Below are positions 36,077 to 45,442 of a DNA stretch of 64,000 bases, one piece after another. Position numbers and translations under genes: made by a program. Under the pieces are notes generated by a model. That model saw only the letters and a list, made by a program, of their open reading frames with translations. It searched no databases and was not told the DNA's origin. The stretch is from an uncultured Psychrobacter sp. (GTDB lineage: Bacteria > Pseudomonadota > Gammaproteobacteria > Pseudomonadales > Moraxellaceae): the NCBI RefSeq assembly GCF_947500265.1, contig NZ_CANMRN010000002.1, positions 124,001-188,000 on the forward strand, given 5' to 3'. Numbering within the stretch: position 1 is the first letter of the stretch; each line of letters opens with the position of its first letter.

Positions 36077-38935
36077 ATGATTTCTCAAACGCCTATGATA
36101 GAACAACCCTACACCCCTATATCGCAAGTATCAAAAGACGCTAACAATATGGTAGTACCTGCTACCGATACAAAAAATACTAAGCAAACAGCACCTGATA
36201 CCCCAAACCCTATCTTTACAGAAGTTCAGCAAAATTGTCGCATTTCCGCTGAGCAATTAAAACGCTATAGCGACCCTGATGAATTGCCTACAGACACACG
36301 TACTGCGCCTGACTTAGATGTTGGCTTCGGTCAACAACGCGCGCTTAAAGCATTACATACAGCGCTAGATATTAAAGCCAGTGGTTATCATGTGTTTGCC
36401 GCTGGTGAAAACGGTTTGGGCAAGCGTACTGTCATTAGTCGTCTGTTAGCGCGTATTGCCGCCGACGCACCGACGCCTGATGATTGGGTATATGTGCATA
36501 ACTTTACCGATCCACGCACACCATTGGCGCTGCGTCTACCAGCTGGTCAAGCCTCGCTATTACAACAGCAAGTTAATAACTTATGGCAGCAAGCAAAAAA
36601 GCGTTTAAGCCAACGCTTTCGTAGCGATCAATACCAAAGCAAAATTGAAGCCATCAAAAACAGTACTCATCAAAAAGAAAGTCATGCCTATGACGCGCTT
36701 AATGCTGAAGGCAAACAATATGACCTAGCATTGACGTTTCGCTCGTTCGATAATAAAGCAGTATTTGTTCATCCTAGTCAGCTGCCTACAGAAAGTAATA
36801 GCGATGATGATAAGCAAATAAAAATACCTAGCAATCGTAAAAATTCAGAAAAGCTCGATGGTAGCGAAAAAGTTAACATTTTGAGCGATGAAAACCCTGA
36901 AAGTAAAGAAAATCAAGATTCTACATATGGCAATAATGAGTATGAAGCTGAGCTGAATAACTTCGTACAAAAGAACCATATGCAAAAGCGTCTGAGTCAA
37001 TTGACTATCGCTTTAGAGCAACTAGAAGACGAAGCCAACGATGAGATAGAGGCATTACATCGTAGTATTGCCCAACGTGCTTTACAGCCATTGTTTGAAC
37101 CTATTTATAAGCAGTTTGCGACTCACCCACTTGTCGTGGCATATCTCAAGGCTGTATTCGATGACATGGTCACTCACGTAGAGCGTATCGTTAATGGCGA
37201 TGATGAAGAGTTTGTGACGGCAGTGTTGGCTACGACGCCTAGTCGTTATGCGGTCAATGTTATTGTCAGTCATGCACCTGACAGTGGCGCGCCAGTGGTA
37301 TTTGAGGATTTGCCAACCCATCTCAATTTGTTAGGACATGTCGAGCAAATCACCCAATTAGGCACAGTAACCACTGACGTGAGTATGATTCGTGCAGGTG
37401 CTCTACATCGCGCTAATGGCGGCTATTTACTATTAGAAGCTAGCCACGTCCTTGAGCATCCTTATGCATGGCAGGGCTTGAAGCGTGCATTACAGTCACG
37501 AAAAATCAAACTATCTAGTCTAGAGCAAATGCTGACGCTGACCGGTAGCTTATCTCTTTCACCAGCGCCTATTGATTTAGATATCAAGGTTATCTTGTTA
37601 GGTGAAGCAGATTTATATTACGAGCTACTAGAGCTTGAGCCTGAATTTGATGCGGTATTCAAAGTCCGAGCTGATTTTCATGACGATGTGCCTCGTACCA
37701 TTGAGCATGAATTGGCATTAGTCGCAAAAATGGCTGATATCATCGACTATGCCGACCTTTATCCGTTTGATAGCAGTGCGCAAGCCACGCTACTTGAACA
37801 TCTAAGCTTGCAAGCTGAAGAACAAGATCGCTTAAGCCTACATAGTGACTTATTGATTAAACTCTTGCATGAGTCAAATCGTCACGCTCGCTTAAATAAT
37901 GAGACTATGGTGACGGCAGATCACGTCACTCAAGCAATCGATGACATGGATGAGCGTTCAGGATATTTGCGCGATCTGTACTGGGATGAGCTTAAAAACG
38001 GCCAACAGCTGATTCAAACGCAAGGCGATGCTATCGGACAAGTTAATGCATTAACCGTGGTCAGTTATGCCGATAGTGAGTTTGGCATGCCAGCACGGCT
38101 TACTGCGGTCATTCAGCCCAATATTGGCACAGGTGAAATTCTTGATATTGAGCGTGATGTAGACTTGGGCGGTAGTTTACACGCCAAAGGCATGCTGATT
38201 ATGACCAGCTATTTGCGTGCGTTGTTTAGTCAACATCATGCGCTGAATTTTAGTGCCTCACTGGCGTTCGAGCAAAGCTACGCGCAAATCGATGGTGATA
38301 GTGCCACCGTTAGCGAAGGCTGTGCATTGCTATCCGCGTTAGCAAACGTCCCTATCAATCAGTCTCTCGCGATTACTGGATCTATGAACCAGCTAGGCGA
38401 AGTACAGGCAGTTGGTGGCATCAATGCCAAAATCGCAGGTTTCTTCGACGCCTGCCGCGAGCAAGAGCTAACAGGCGATCAAGGCGTTGTCATTCCGATG
38501 GCCAATGTCAAACAGCTGATGCTACGTGACGACATTATCGATGCGGTAAATAGAGGAAAATTTCATATCTATGGCGTCTATACTTTAAGTGAAGCCCTGA
38601 CACTAATGACTGGTTTACCCATCGACACCATGAATAAAAAAGGCCGTTATCGTAAAGATACTTTATTTGGCAAAGTATTAAGCCGTCTGATGCTGTGGGA
38701 TGAAAACCAGGAAAGCACTGATGACATCGATGATGAAAAATCCAAAAAGAAAACGAAGAAAAAGCGTAAAGAAAAACGTCAAAAGAAAGAAGATAAGAGA
38801 ATAAAAGAAAAGCGTAAAGATGAGAGAAGTGATAAGAAAGGTAGCGAGGAAAGTAACAAGCAAAGCGATGCTAAGTTTATTGATGACACCCTAAACAATA
38901 GCGAAACAACAGCTGTCGATGAGGATGGCAATTAA
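36077..38935 (+). CDS. Lon-like ATP-dependent protease (YcbZ/LonB-type) with a Lys-rich C-terminal tail
   Basis: AAA+ protease of 952 residues, related to the Lon-like YcbZ group rather than classical Lon. A P-loop GENGLGKRT is at residues 110-118. The Lon protease domain is near residues 640-850, with catalytic Ser in GDSATVSEG and catalytic Lys in GGINAKIAGF. Two regions are unusual. One is a polar insertion near residues 235-295, rich in Ser, Asn, Asp, Lys and Glu. The other is a C-terminal tail of about 75 residues made mostly of Lys, Glu, Asp and Arg. The family is usually about 600-820 residues. The start may be ATG 36077 or ATG 36095. Confidence 0.87.
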   Translation: MISQTPMIEQPYTPISQVSKDANNMVVPATDTKNTKQTAPDTPNPIFTEVQQNCRISAEQLKRYSDPDELPTDTRTAPDLDVGFGQQRALKALHTALDIKASGYHVFAAGENGLGKRTVISRLLARIAADAPTPDDWVYVHNFTDPRTPLALRLPAGQASLLQQQVNNLWQQAKKRLSQRFRSDQYQSKIEAIKNSTHQKESHAYDALNAEGKQYDLALTFRSFDNKAVFVHPSQLPTESNSDDDKQIKIPSNRKNSEKLDGSEKVNILSDENPESKENQDSTYGNNEYEAELNNFVQKNHMQKRLSQLTIALEQLEDEANDEIEALHRSIAQRALQPLFEPIYKQFATHPLVVAYLKAVFDDMVTHVERIVNGDDEEFVTAVLATTPSRYAVNVIVSHAPDSGAPVVFEDLPTHLNLLGHVEQITQLGTVTTDVSMIRAGALHRANGGYLLLEASHVLEHPYAWQGLKRALQSRKIKLSSLEQMLTLTGSLSLSPAPIDLDIKVILLGEADLYYELLELEPEFDAVFKVRADFHDDVPRTIEHELALVAKMADIIDYADLYPFDSSAQATLLEHLSLQAEEQDRLSLHSDLLIKLLHESNRHARLNNETMVTADHVTQAIDDMDERSGYLRDLYWDELKNGQQLIQTQGDAIGQVNALTVVSYADSEFGMPARLTAVIQPNIGTGEILDIERDVDLGGSLHAKGMLIMTSYLRALFSQHHALNFSASLAFEQSYAQIDGDSATVSEGCALLSALANVPINQSLAITGSMNQLGEVQAVGGINAKIAGFFDACREQELTGDQGVVIPMANVKQLMLRDDIIDAVNRGKFHIYGVYTLSEALTLMTGLPIDTMNKKGRYRKDTLFGKVLSRLMLWDENQESTDDIDDEKSKKKTKKKRKEKRQKKEDKRIKEKRKDERSDKKGSEESNKQSDAKFIDDTLNNSETTAVDEDGN

Positions 38936-39162
38936 AATTTAAACGGTACTACCGATACGCACGCACATTGCTGTTCGACTAGATTCATTGTTATGTCTAT
39001 GGCTAGATCGAGCAGCTATCATCGAATAGTAACCATCAAATGAACATACGCATGCATGAACGTCGCTAGACGCTACGCTGCTTTTCTGCGATGATTAACG
39101 GTTCCTGATCGAGCAATATCGTGCCAGAAACCGACTTGTAACTTCATAAAGGGTATCTCTTA

Positions 39163-40305
39163 ATGACTGTACATCTTACTGATGCTGATAACATCCAAGC
39201 TCAGTCCAATCCTAGTGAGCAGGCAGGTGCGCTTGCAGCTTTAGACACTGGCACCTCAAAAGAGGTCAATGCCGCCAATATTAATGACAATCGACATGGT
39301 GCGGCAACGACTGCTCGGCAATGGCAGGTACTATCACAACTACAGCGCAATCGTTGGGTAGGCACCACCCATATTTATGAGCAGCTGATGATGGCAGGCT
39401 TTGATATCAGCCTACGTACTGTCCAACGTGATTTGAACGCCCTTGCCAAACGCTTCCCTATCGAAAAAAACAATGCCAATCCTCAGGGTTGGCGCTGGAA
39501 AGAAGACGCCCCATTGCAAAGTTTGCCGCATATGAACTTATCACAAGCGGTTGCTTTTAATATGGTCGAGGCTAATCTGACCCAGCTACTGCCACCTGTT
39601 ATTTTAGATGAATTATTTCCTTGGTTTGACTTAGCACGGCGACAGCTCAAGAACAGCAAAGTGACCCACTCTTGGATAGACAGAGTGCGTATCGAGCCTG
39701 CCACCCAGCCGCTTATCGCACCAGATATAGATTTGGATAGTAAAGACAGTATTTACCACGCGCTGTTTTATCAATTGCAGATTCATGCTTGTTATACTCG
39801 TAGCAACAAATTACAAGCCAGCGAATATATCCTAAATCCAATCGCGATTATCCAGCGCGGCGTGATTATCTATCTACTGGCAACTCGTACTGACGACCCA
39901 GAAGCCACCATTCGCACCTTTGCTTTACATCGTTTTGATAGTGTTGAGATTCTCGAAACCGCTGCAAAAACACCAGAGAACTTTCAACTCGATACGTATT
40001 TGGATGAAGGTAGCATGGGCTTTAGTCACCCACTGTTTGGCGAATTGGACGAGCGTGGCAAGAATACCGCTGTTGAGCTTAGATTCACTAGGCAAGCTGG
40101 TAAGAGTCTGACCGAAAGTAAGCTTAATGACGATCAAACCGTGACGCTAAATGAGGATAATACCCTTACTGTAAGAGCCACTGTTAACTTGACCTCACAG
40201 CTGGTCTGGTGGCTACGAGGATTTGGTAGTGGGTTATTAGATGCTAAGCCTGAGCTGCTCTACCAAGCGGTATTAGATAAGTCTTCGACAGCAATCAGTG
40301 AGTGA
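39163..40305 (+). CDS. WYL-domain transcriptional regulator
   Basis: A 380-residue cytosolic regulator. A winged helix at about residues 50-110 (WVGTTHIYEQL, then SLRTVQRDLNALAKRFPI) is followed by a WYL ligand-sensing region (about 190-280, with IAIIQRGVIIYLLATR) and the C-terminal WCX-type extension ending LVWWLRGFGSGL. The first 45 residues are low complexity. Such proteins sense nucleic acids or metabolites. The TerD-family gene starts 97 bases later in the same direction and may be co-transcribed. Confidence 0.87.
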   Translation: MTVHLTDADNIQAQSNPSEQAGALAALDTGTSKEVNAANINDNRHGAATTARQWQVLSQLQRNRWVGTTHIYEQLMMAGFDISLRTVQRDLNALAKRFPIEKNNANPQGWRWKEDAPLQSLPHMNLSQAVAFNMVEANLTQLLPPVILDELFPWFDLARRQLKNSKVTHSWIDRVRIEPATQPLIAPDIDLDSKDSIYHALFYQLQIHACYTRSNKLQASEYILNPIAIIQRGVIIYLLATRTDDPEATIRTFALHRFDSVEILETAAKTPENFQLDTYLDEGSMGFSHPLFGELDERGKNTAVELRFTRQAGKSLTESKLNDDQTVTLNEDNTLTVRATVNLTSQLVWWLRGFGSGLLDAKPELLYQAVLDKSSTAISE

Positions 40306-40402
40306 TATCACTGGTATTAAGCTTGCGCAAATTACCATTACTCAAGTAAGCAGTCAATAAATCTAGATAACGGTTAAAAACTAAGAATAAAAAAGGAAAG
40401 TT

Positions 40403-41050
40403 ATGTCGACCACCGCCCCATCACCACTGTTGTCAGATAGTTTACGAGGACTAGGACTAGACGCAGGGACTTTGTTCTTTGCGCTCAATTATGAATTTAC
40501 CAAAATTGAGCCCAAAGGCATGTTTAAGCGCTTCAAAAAAAATCAAAGCGCGATGGATATTGATTTGGCTTGTGTGTTATATGATGATAATTGCGTCATC
40601 AGTGACATCGTTTGGTTTAAGCAACTACGAGATAAAGCTGAATCGGTCAAGCATCAAGGAGACAGCTTAAATGGTAAGGATCGCGGCGAGCAAGCCATGT
40701 ATCTTGCTCCGCTTGATCAAGAGCAAATCAGATTGGAGCTTGAGAAAATTCCCGCTCATATCACTCATATTGGTTTAATCGCCAACTCATACCATGGTCA
40801 TTCATTTTCTAGGGTGAAAAAAGGCGAAATTCATCTGAGTGATGATGAAGGAAACCGTTGTTTTGAAGTCAACCTTAAGCAGCTTCCACGCGACTGCACC
40901 ACGTTATGGGTAGCCCATTTGCGCCGATCTGTTGATGACTGGCATTTAACATTGCAAAACTTACCACTCACTGCAGAAGATCTAGCCGACGCAGCACAAG
41001 AAGTGGCTCATGAGTTAGCGCGTGCATTGCCCATCCCTCAGGGAATATAA
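40403..41050 (+). CDS. TerD-family stress protein
   Basis: A 215-residue cytosolic TerD-domain protein (tellurite/stress, Ca2+-binding family). The pattern DIDLACVLYDDN, then HQGDSLNGKD, then EQIRLELEKIPAHITHIGLIANSY matches the family in order. The usual Asp/Glu cluster after GD-N-G (as in GDGDDE) is replaced here by GEQAMYLAPLDQEQI, so calcium binding may be weakened. There are no other ter genes nearby. The ATG follows AAAAAAGGAAAGTT, and a long terminator ends the unit. Confidence 0.83.
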   Translation: MSTTAPSPLLSDSLRGLGLDAGTLFFALNYEFTKIEPKGMFKRFKKNQSAMDIDLACVLYDDNCVISDIVWFKQLRDKAESVKHQGDSLNGKDRGEQAMYLAPLDQEQIRLELEKIPAHITHIGLIANSYHGHSFSRVKKGEIHLSDDEGNRCFEVNLKQLPRDCTTLWVAHLRRSVDDWHLTLQNLPLTAEDLADAAQEVAHELARALPIPQGI

Positions 41051-41071
41051 GGGCAACTGCTAATCGCATAT

Positions 41072-41112
41072 AAAAGAGGTCTTGTGCTATGTAAACACAA
41101 GACCTCTTTTTA
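41072..41112 (+). terminator. Terminator of the TerD gene
   Basis: Fifteen-pair perfect stem AAAAGAGGTCTTGTG (41072-41086) / CACAAGACCTCTTTT (41096-41110) and a T-run. It can also serve the convergent K+ channel gene. Confidence 0.9.
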
Positions 41113-41177
41113 TGAGTAAAGCATTAGCTGTAATTAACTACTAAAAACCTATCTATTCTAAATCATCTCATACTTCG

Positions 41178-42161
41178 CTATAAAACTTCGCCACAATGTG
41201 GACAGAAGTTTTTTTGGCGCGTTTCAACTTCTTTTTCACGCCGTTCAAGCTCTTGCTCTCGAAGTACCTGTAAGACGATATTTTGTGCCTGCTCTTTATC
41301 TAAACCCAGCTCTCGACGAATTTTATCAATCATCATTTGATTCTGTACCAGATCAAAGTCACTATCAATGAGCTGCTCACGAAAATGCTGTTCAAGCTCT
41401 TCACGGCGCTGAGCCAACTCATTTGCTAATCCTGTCGCTAGAATACCAGCTGGCAGTGCAGCGAGACCCACACCCAATATCGTAATGACAGCACCCAATA
41501 TTTTGCCCGCATTAGTAATTGGCGTGACATCTCCATAACCTACTGTTGTCAGTGTCACCACAGCCCACCACATCGCTTTAGGTATGGACTCAAACTCGTC
41601 TGGCTGTGCGTGATTCTCCACTAAATAAATACCGCTAGAGGCAGTCACAATCATAATAATAAGAATAAAGATAACAGCCTGAAACGAGCCTCGTTCCTTA
41701 CTGATTACGACTAGCAAGATACGCATTGAGGCAAAATAACGAGTTAATTTTAAGATTCGAAATAAACGTAGAATACGCAAGAAACGCAAATCAATGTTGA
41801 CGAAGAAATTTAAAAAGGCGGGCACGATGGCTACTAAATCTATCAATGCAGATGGGCTTCTAAGCCAATCCCATCGCTGTTTCCACGTTGTATTATCGGG
41901 CTTGGCTTCAGCCACACTCCACAGACGCAGTAAGTACTCAATAGAAAAGACAACGATAGAGAAGTTTTCGAATAAGGTGAAGTAATCTTGATAAGGGTAA
42001 TACCACTGATCGACAGACTCGGCTATCACAGCAGCTACGTTAGTCATGATCAAAAATATAAGAAAATAATCAACGTAACGGCTAAATAACGTGTCATGTT
42101 CTTCATTTTGTAAAATATCATAAACAAAATGACGCAAGCGCCGTATAGATTGGAATAACAT
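41178..42161 (-). CDS. Voltage-gated-type potassium channel (Kch/KvAP-like)
   Basis: A 327-residue six-span inner-membrane ion channel. A positively charged S4-like helix lies at residues 125-141 (Arg/Lys every third residue). The K+ selectivity filter TVGYGD is at 206-211, followed by the inner helix. The C-terminal cytosolic part is a coiled-coil-like Glu/Arg/Gln-rich stretch (residues about 250-315) that ends in an isolated CPHCG knuckle within the last 10 residues. One CxxC cannot hold zinc alone, so metal binding between subunits is possible. No RCK/TrkA domain is present. Confidence 0.88.
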   Translation of the reverse strand: MLFQSIRRLRHFVYDILQNEEHDTLFSRYVDYFLIFLIMTNVAAVIAESVDQWYYPYQDYFTLFENFSIVVFSIEYLLRLWSVAEAKPDNTTWKQRWDWLRSPSALIDLVAIVPAFLNFFVNIDLRFLRILRLFRILKLTRYFASMRILLVVISKERGSFQAVIFILIIMIVTASSGIYLVENHAQPDEFESIPKAMWWAVVTLTTVGYGDVTPITNAGKILGAVITILGVGLAALPAGILATGLANELAQRREELEQHFREQLIDSDFDLVQNQMMIDKIRRELGLDKEQAQNIVLQVLREQELERREKEVETRQKNFCPHCGEVL

Positions 42162-42337
42162 GCCAGCCCTATGCGGTGAAATACCGATTTGATATTAGTA
42201 GAATAAAACAACGGTCAAACAATAAGAACCAAACTTTCATCACAGAACATAGGAGATATTTGCAGCAATTATCCGTGACTTTTATCAGAAGCACTTCATT
42301 TGGTACTGACTTGTCTATTATCATCCATGACTATCGG

Positions 42338-42565
42338 CTATACAAAATGCAGATAATAAATATAGACCGATACTAGCAGTATAAACACAATTAGTAGGAT
42401 AGAGAACCTTAAGAACTGTTCGTCAGCACGAAGCTGCTGGCTAATATCTTGCGCAGGTATCAAAAACAAGTGACATTCAGGACAACAAGAGTCTACCTGA
42501 TTCAATATTTTCATAGTACGCGCATTTGTACAGCGTAGAGGGGAATTACTGCAATAGCCAAGCAT
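42338..42565 (-). CDS. Small membrane protein with N-terminal zinc-ribbon-like cysteines
   Basis: Not recognised by name. The 75 codons encode cysteines at 5 and 12 (CSNSPLRC) and a CCPEC cluster at 27-31. A charged linker follows, then one hydrophobic span near the C-terminus (about residues 54-72). This pattern fits a treble-clef or zinc-ribbon head on a membrane anchor. The start has an AGAGGTG Shine-Dalgarno. It is upstream of the K+ channel gene on the same strand. Confidence 0.6.
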   Translation of the reverse strand: MLGYCSNSPLRCTNARTMKILNQVDSCCPECHLFLIPAQDISQQLRADEQFLRFSILLIVFILLVSVYIYYLHFV

Positions 42566-42872
42566 TAATATGTTGCACCTCTTGTTGAATCATAAATAAG
42601 AGATACCGACCCACGTCAATGACACTTACTTAAAAAGCAGCTTTTGTTGTGTTTAATTATAGACTGTAGACAATTCAATTACATGTGAATGTAATTTATT
42701 GCAGAAATATTGCTACTTTATGCTCAAAACCTTACCAATAATAATGATTTTCGTATTATAATAGAGATTAAATGTTACAGATTAAACTTTAATCATGACA
42801 TTATGTATCAGTAGCTAATGCCATCCCTCATTAGAAAACTGCTGATGATTTTTTATTACGTTAAGGAATGAA
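42566..42872. other. 307-base region upstream of ompW with an inverted repeat
   Basis: No gene. AATTACA-N6-TGTAATT (42677-42696) is a 7+7 inverted repeat and candidate operator. TATAAT (42757-42762) is a possible -10 for ompW without a clear -35. The Shine-Dalgarno AAGGA is at 42863-42867. Confidence 0.45.
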
Positions 42873-43502
42873 ATGATGAAACTACAATCCCTAGTTTTAG
42901 CAACTGCTGCTGCACTTACAATGACAACTGCTTTTGCAGTCCCTGCTGGTACTTGGTCTGTTGCTGCTGGCGCACATTATGTTGATCCTAAAAGCGATAA
43001 CGGTACTCTAGATAACGGTTTATCTGTTGATGTTGATGGCGATGTACGTCCAACTATCAGTGGTGAGTATTTCATCGCTAACAACGTTGGTGTTGAATTA
43101 CTAGCTGCACTTCCGTTTCATCATGATTTTGATTTAAATAGTGCTGATGGTACAACGGTTCTAACAGGTAAGACCCAGCATTTACCACCCACTCTTTCCG
43201 TACAGTATCACTTTGACTATGAAAACATGCCAATGAACATCAAGCCTTTCATCGGTGTTGGTGTGAACTATACAACATTTTTCAAAGAAAGAATTTCTAC
43301 TGGTGGTGACTTGGACCTTGACGATAGCGTTGGCGTGGCTGGTCATGTTGGTCTTGATATCCCTTTTGCTCCTACCGAAGCTTTCCGTATCGATGCCCGT
43401 TATATGGACATCAAAACAGATGCTACTCTAGATGACGTAAATCTTGGCGAGATCGACATTAGCCCTTGGGTATACGGTGTAGCATTCGTTAAACAGTTCT
43501 AA
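42873..43502 (+). CDS. ompW: OmpW-family outer membrane protein
   Basis: A 209-residue eight-stranded beta-barrel porin of the OmpW family. The signal peptide is residues 1 to about 22 (cleavage after TAFA). Alternating strands follow, and the protein ends in a typical outer-membrane C-terminus (GVAFVKQF, final Phe). The PFIGVGVNYTTFF and IDARYMDIKTDA blocks match the family. It likely carries small hydrophobic molecules across the outer membrane. Start at ATG 42873 or the ATG one codon later. It is monocistronic. Confidence 0.92.
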   Translation: MMKLQSLVLATAAALTMTTAFAVPAGTWSVAAGAHYVDPKSDNGTLDNGLSVDVDGDVRPTISGEYFIANNVGVELLAALPFHHDFDLNSADGTTVLTGKTQHLPPTLSVQYHFDYENMPMNIKPFIGVGVNYTTFFKERISTGGDLDLDDSVGVAGHVGLDIPFAPTEAFRIDARYMDIKTDATLDDVNLGEIDISPWVYGVAFVKQF

Positions 43503-43526
43503 ATTAGTAGAGATACCATGCGTAAT

Positions 43527-43554
43527 AAAAGCCAGCGTGATAGCTGGCTTTTTT
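43527..43554 (+). terminator. Terminator of ompW
   Basis: Ten-pair stem AAAAGCCAGC / GCTGGCTTTT with loop GTGATA and further T residues. Confidence 0.88.
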
Positions 43555-43652
43555 GTGCTCATTAATTATGGTTATTACCATCTGTCTACACTAGTTACTA
43601 AGCAATTATTTATAAAAACAGCTAATAACCTATAAGAACAAATAATCTCCAT

Positions 43653-43684
43653 AAAAAAAGACCATCCGTGGGCAGTCTTTTTTT
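43653..43684 (-). terminator. Terminator of aceF
   Basis: AAAAAAAGAC (43653-43662) pairs with GTCTTTTTTT (43675-43684) around an inner CCA/TGG stem. It is oriented so that aceF transcription on the minus strand ends in U residues. Confidence 0.75.
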
Positions 43685-43698
43685 ATTGCTAGCTAGTT

Positions 43699-45414
43699 TT
43701 AGATCAAGATACGACGTGGATCTGCCAATAGCGTTGCGATATAACGAGTGAATACAGCAGCGTCTGCGCCATTGATCACACGGTGGTCATAAGACAAAGA
43801 CAGTGGGAGCATCAAACGTGGCTCAAAGTTTTGCTTTTTGGCATCCCAACGTGGCTGCATACTTGCCTCAGACACACCTAAAATACCAACTTGTGGCCAA
43901 TTAACTAGTGGCGTAAATGCTGTACCGCCCAAGTTACCTTGGCTCGATATGGTAAAGCTTGCCCCTTGCAAATCTTTGGTACTGAGCTTCTTATCACGAG
44001 CTTTTACAGCAAGCTCGCCAATCTCAATCGCAATTTGCTTCAAACCTTTATCTTGTACGTTTTTGATAACAGGTACGATAAGACCATCATCTGTTGCCAC
44101 AGCAATACCCATATTGACACTTTTACGCAATATAACCTGAGTATTGTCATCGCTCAAATGACTGTTGAATCGTGGATGCTGGGTCAACGCGTAAGCAGTT
44201 GCTTTAACCACAAAGGCCAAGATAGTAAAGCCAATACCTTCAGCTTTCATGCCACCTTTTAGCTCACCACGTAGCTTTTCAGTCTCAGTGATATCAGACA
44301 AATCGAACTGCGTTACTTGCGGTAGCAAAGTATTGTAGTTGAGCTGTGGTATCGAGACTTTCTGCAAGCGGCTGAGGTCTTGTGTTTCCGTCTCACCCCA
44401 GATCTCAGCATTACTCATGTCAGGCAATTTCGGTAGACCTGAGCTGACAGGATTGCCACTCACAGGTGCCGCTTTCTGCTTGGTTAGACTGTTCTTAACA
44501 TGTGCAAACAAGTCCTCTTTTAGAATGCGATCGTTTAGAGCTGAACCATTCACTTGTGTAATATCCACACCTAACTGACGCGCTAGCTTGCGAACAGCAG
44601 GACCTGCGTACACATCAACCAATTTTTCATTGACCTGTGCTTCAGTTAACTTACCCTCTGTTTTGCTAGCAGCTGTATCAGTATTGGTCGGTTTGGCAGC
44701 TTGTTTTGGCTCACCAGTGGTTTTAGCAGCTGATTTATCTTCTGTTTTGACTGGTGCTGATTCCTGTGGCTTAGGAGTTTCAGATTCACTAGCATCATCT
44801 GTACCACTCGCCATAATAACGATAAAGTCTTGACCATTAGCAACCATATCACCTGCTTCGACCAAGATTTTTTCAATCTTACCGGCAACTGGTGCTGGTA
44901 CTTCAACCGAAGCTTTGTCTGATTCGATTAGCAAAATCGACTGTTCAGCGCTAACAGTATCACCAACGCTCACCATGATTTCAGAAACTTGTGCTTCATC
45001 AACACCTAAGTCAGGTAATGCATGAGTAGTTGCTTTACCAGCATTAGCGGCTGGCTTGGCAGCAGACTCTGATTGCTTTGATTCAGTTGCAGCAGGTTCA
45101 GGTTTTGATTCTGGTTTAACATCGTCTGCGCTGTTCGCTTCTTGCTCTTCAGCAGCAGCATTATCATCATTACTTTCTGCGCTGTCGTCTGCGCTTTCAA
45201 GCTCAATTAGCACCATACCTTCGCTGACTTGATCACCAATAGCAACGCTAATCTTAGTCACTTTACCAGCAGCAGAGCTTGGTACTTCAACCGATGCTTT
45301 GTCAGATTCTAATAATACGATGTTGTCGTCTTTTGCGATGACATCGCCAACTTCTACCATAATCTCGCTGACTTCGGCGCTATCCACACCTAAATCGGGG
45401 GCTTTAATGTCCAT
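43699..45414 (-). CDS. aceF: Pyruvate dehydrogenase complex E2, dihydrolipoamide acetyltransferase
   Basis: Core of the pyruvate dehydrogenase complex; it transfers acetyl groups to CoA. There are 571 residues. Two lipoyl domains have lipoyl-lysines K39 and K167 (both in ESDKASVEVP) and are joined by acidic and Ala/Pro/Lys/Glu-rich linkers. The E1/E3-binding domain is at about residues 270-310 (AGPAVRKLARQLGVD). The catalytic domain ends with the DHRVINGADAA active-site block. It lies 28 bases downstream of aceE. E3 (lpd) is not in the window, so it is encoded elsewhere. Confidence 0.96.
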   Translation of the reverse strand: MDIKAPDLGVDSAEVSEIMVEVGDVIAKDDNIVLLESDKASVEVPSSAAGKVTKISVAIGDQVSEGMVLIELESADDSAESNDDNAAAEEQEANSADDVKPESKPEPAATESKQSESAAKPAANAGKATTHALPDLGVDEAQVSEIMVSVGDTVSAEQSILLIESDKASVEVPAPVAGKIEKILVEAGDMVANGQDFIVIMASGTDDASESETPKPQESAPVKTEDKSAAKTTGEPKQAAKPTNTDTAASKTEGKLTEAQVNEKLVDVYAGPAVRKLARQLGVDITQVNGSALNDRILKEDLFAHVKNSLTKQKAAPVSGNPVSSGLPKLPDMSNAEIWGETETQDLSRLQKVSIPQLNYNTLLPQVTQFDLSDITETEKLRGELKGGMKAEGIGFTILAFVVKATAYALTQHPRFNSHLSDDNTQVILRKSVNMGIAVATDDGLIVPVIKNVQDKGLKQIAIEIGELAVKARDKKLSTKDLQGASFTISSQGNLGGTAFTPLVNWPQVGILGVSEASMQPRWDAKKQNFEPRLMLPLSLSYDHRVINGADAAVFTRYIATLLADPRRILI

Positions 45415-45442
45415 GATTTATTTCCTCGTCTTATGGTTATTA

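Noticed and set aside
42176..42376. 66-codon plus-strand frame near the K+ channel gene
   Set aside because: It overlaps the better supported zinc-ribbon gene on the other strand, and its composition looks like random AT-rich sequence.
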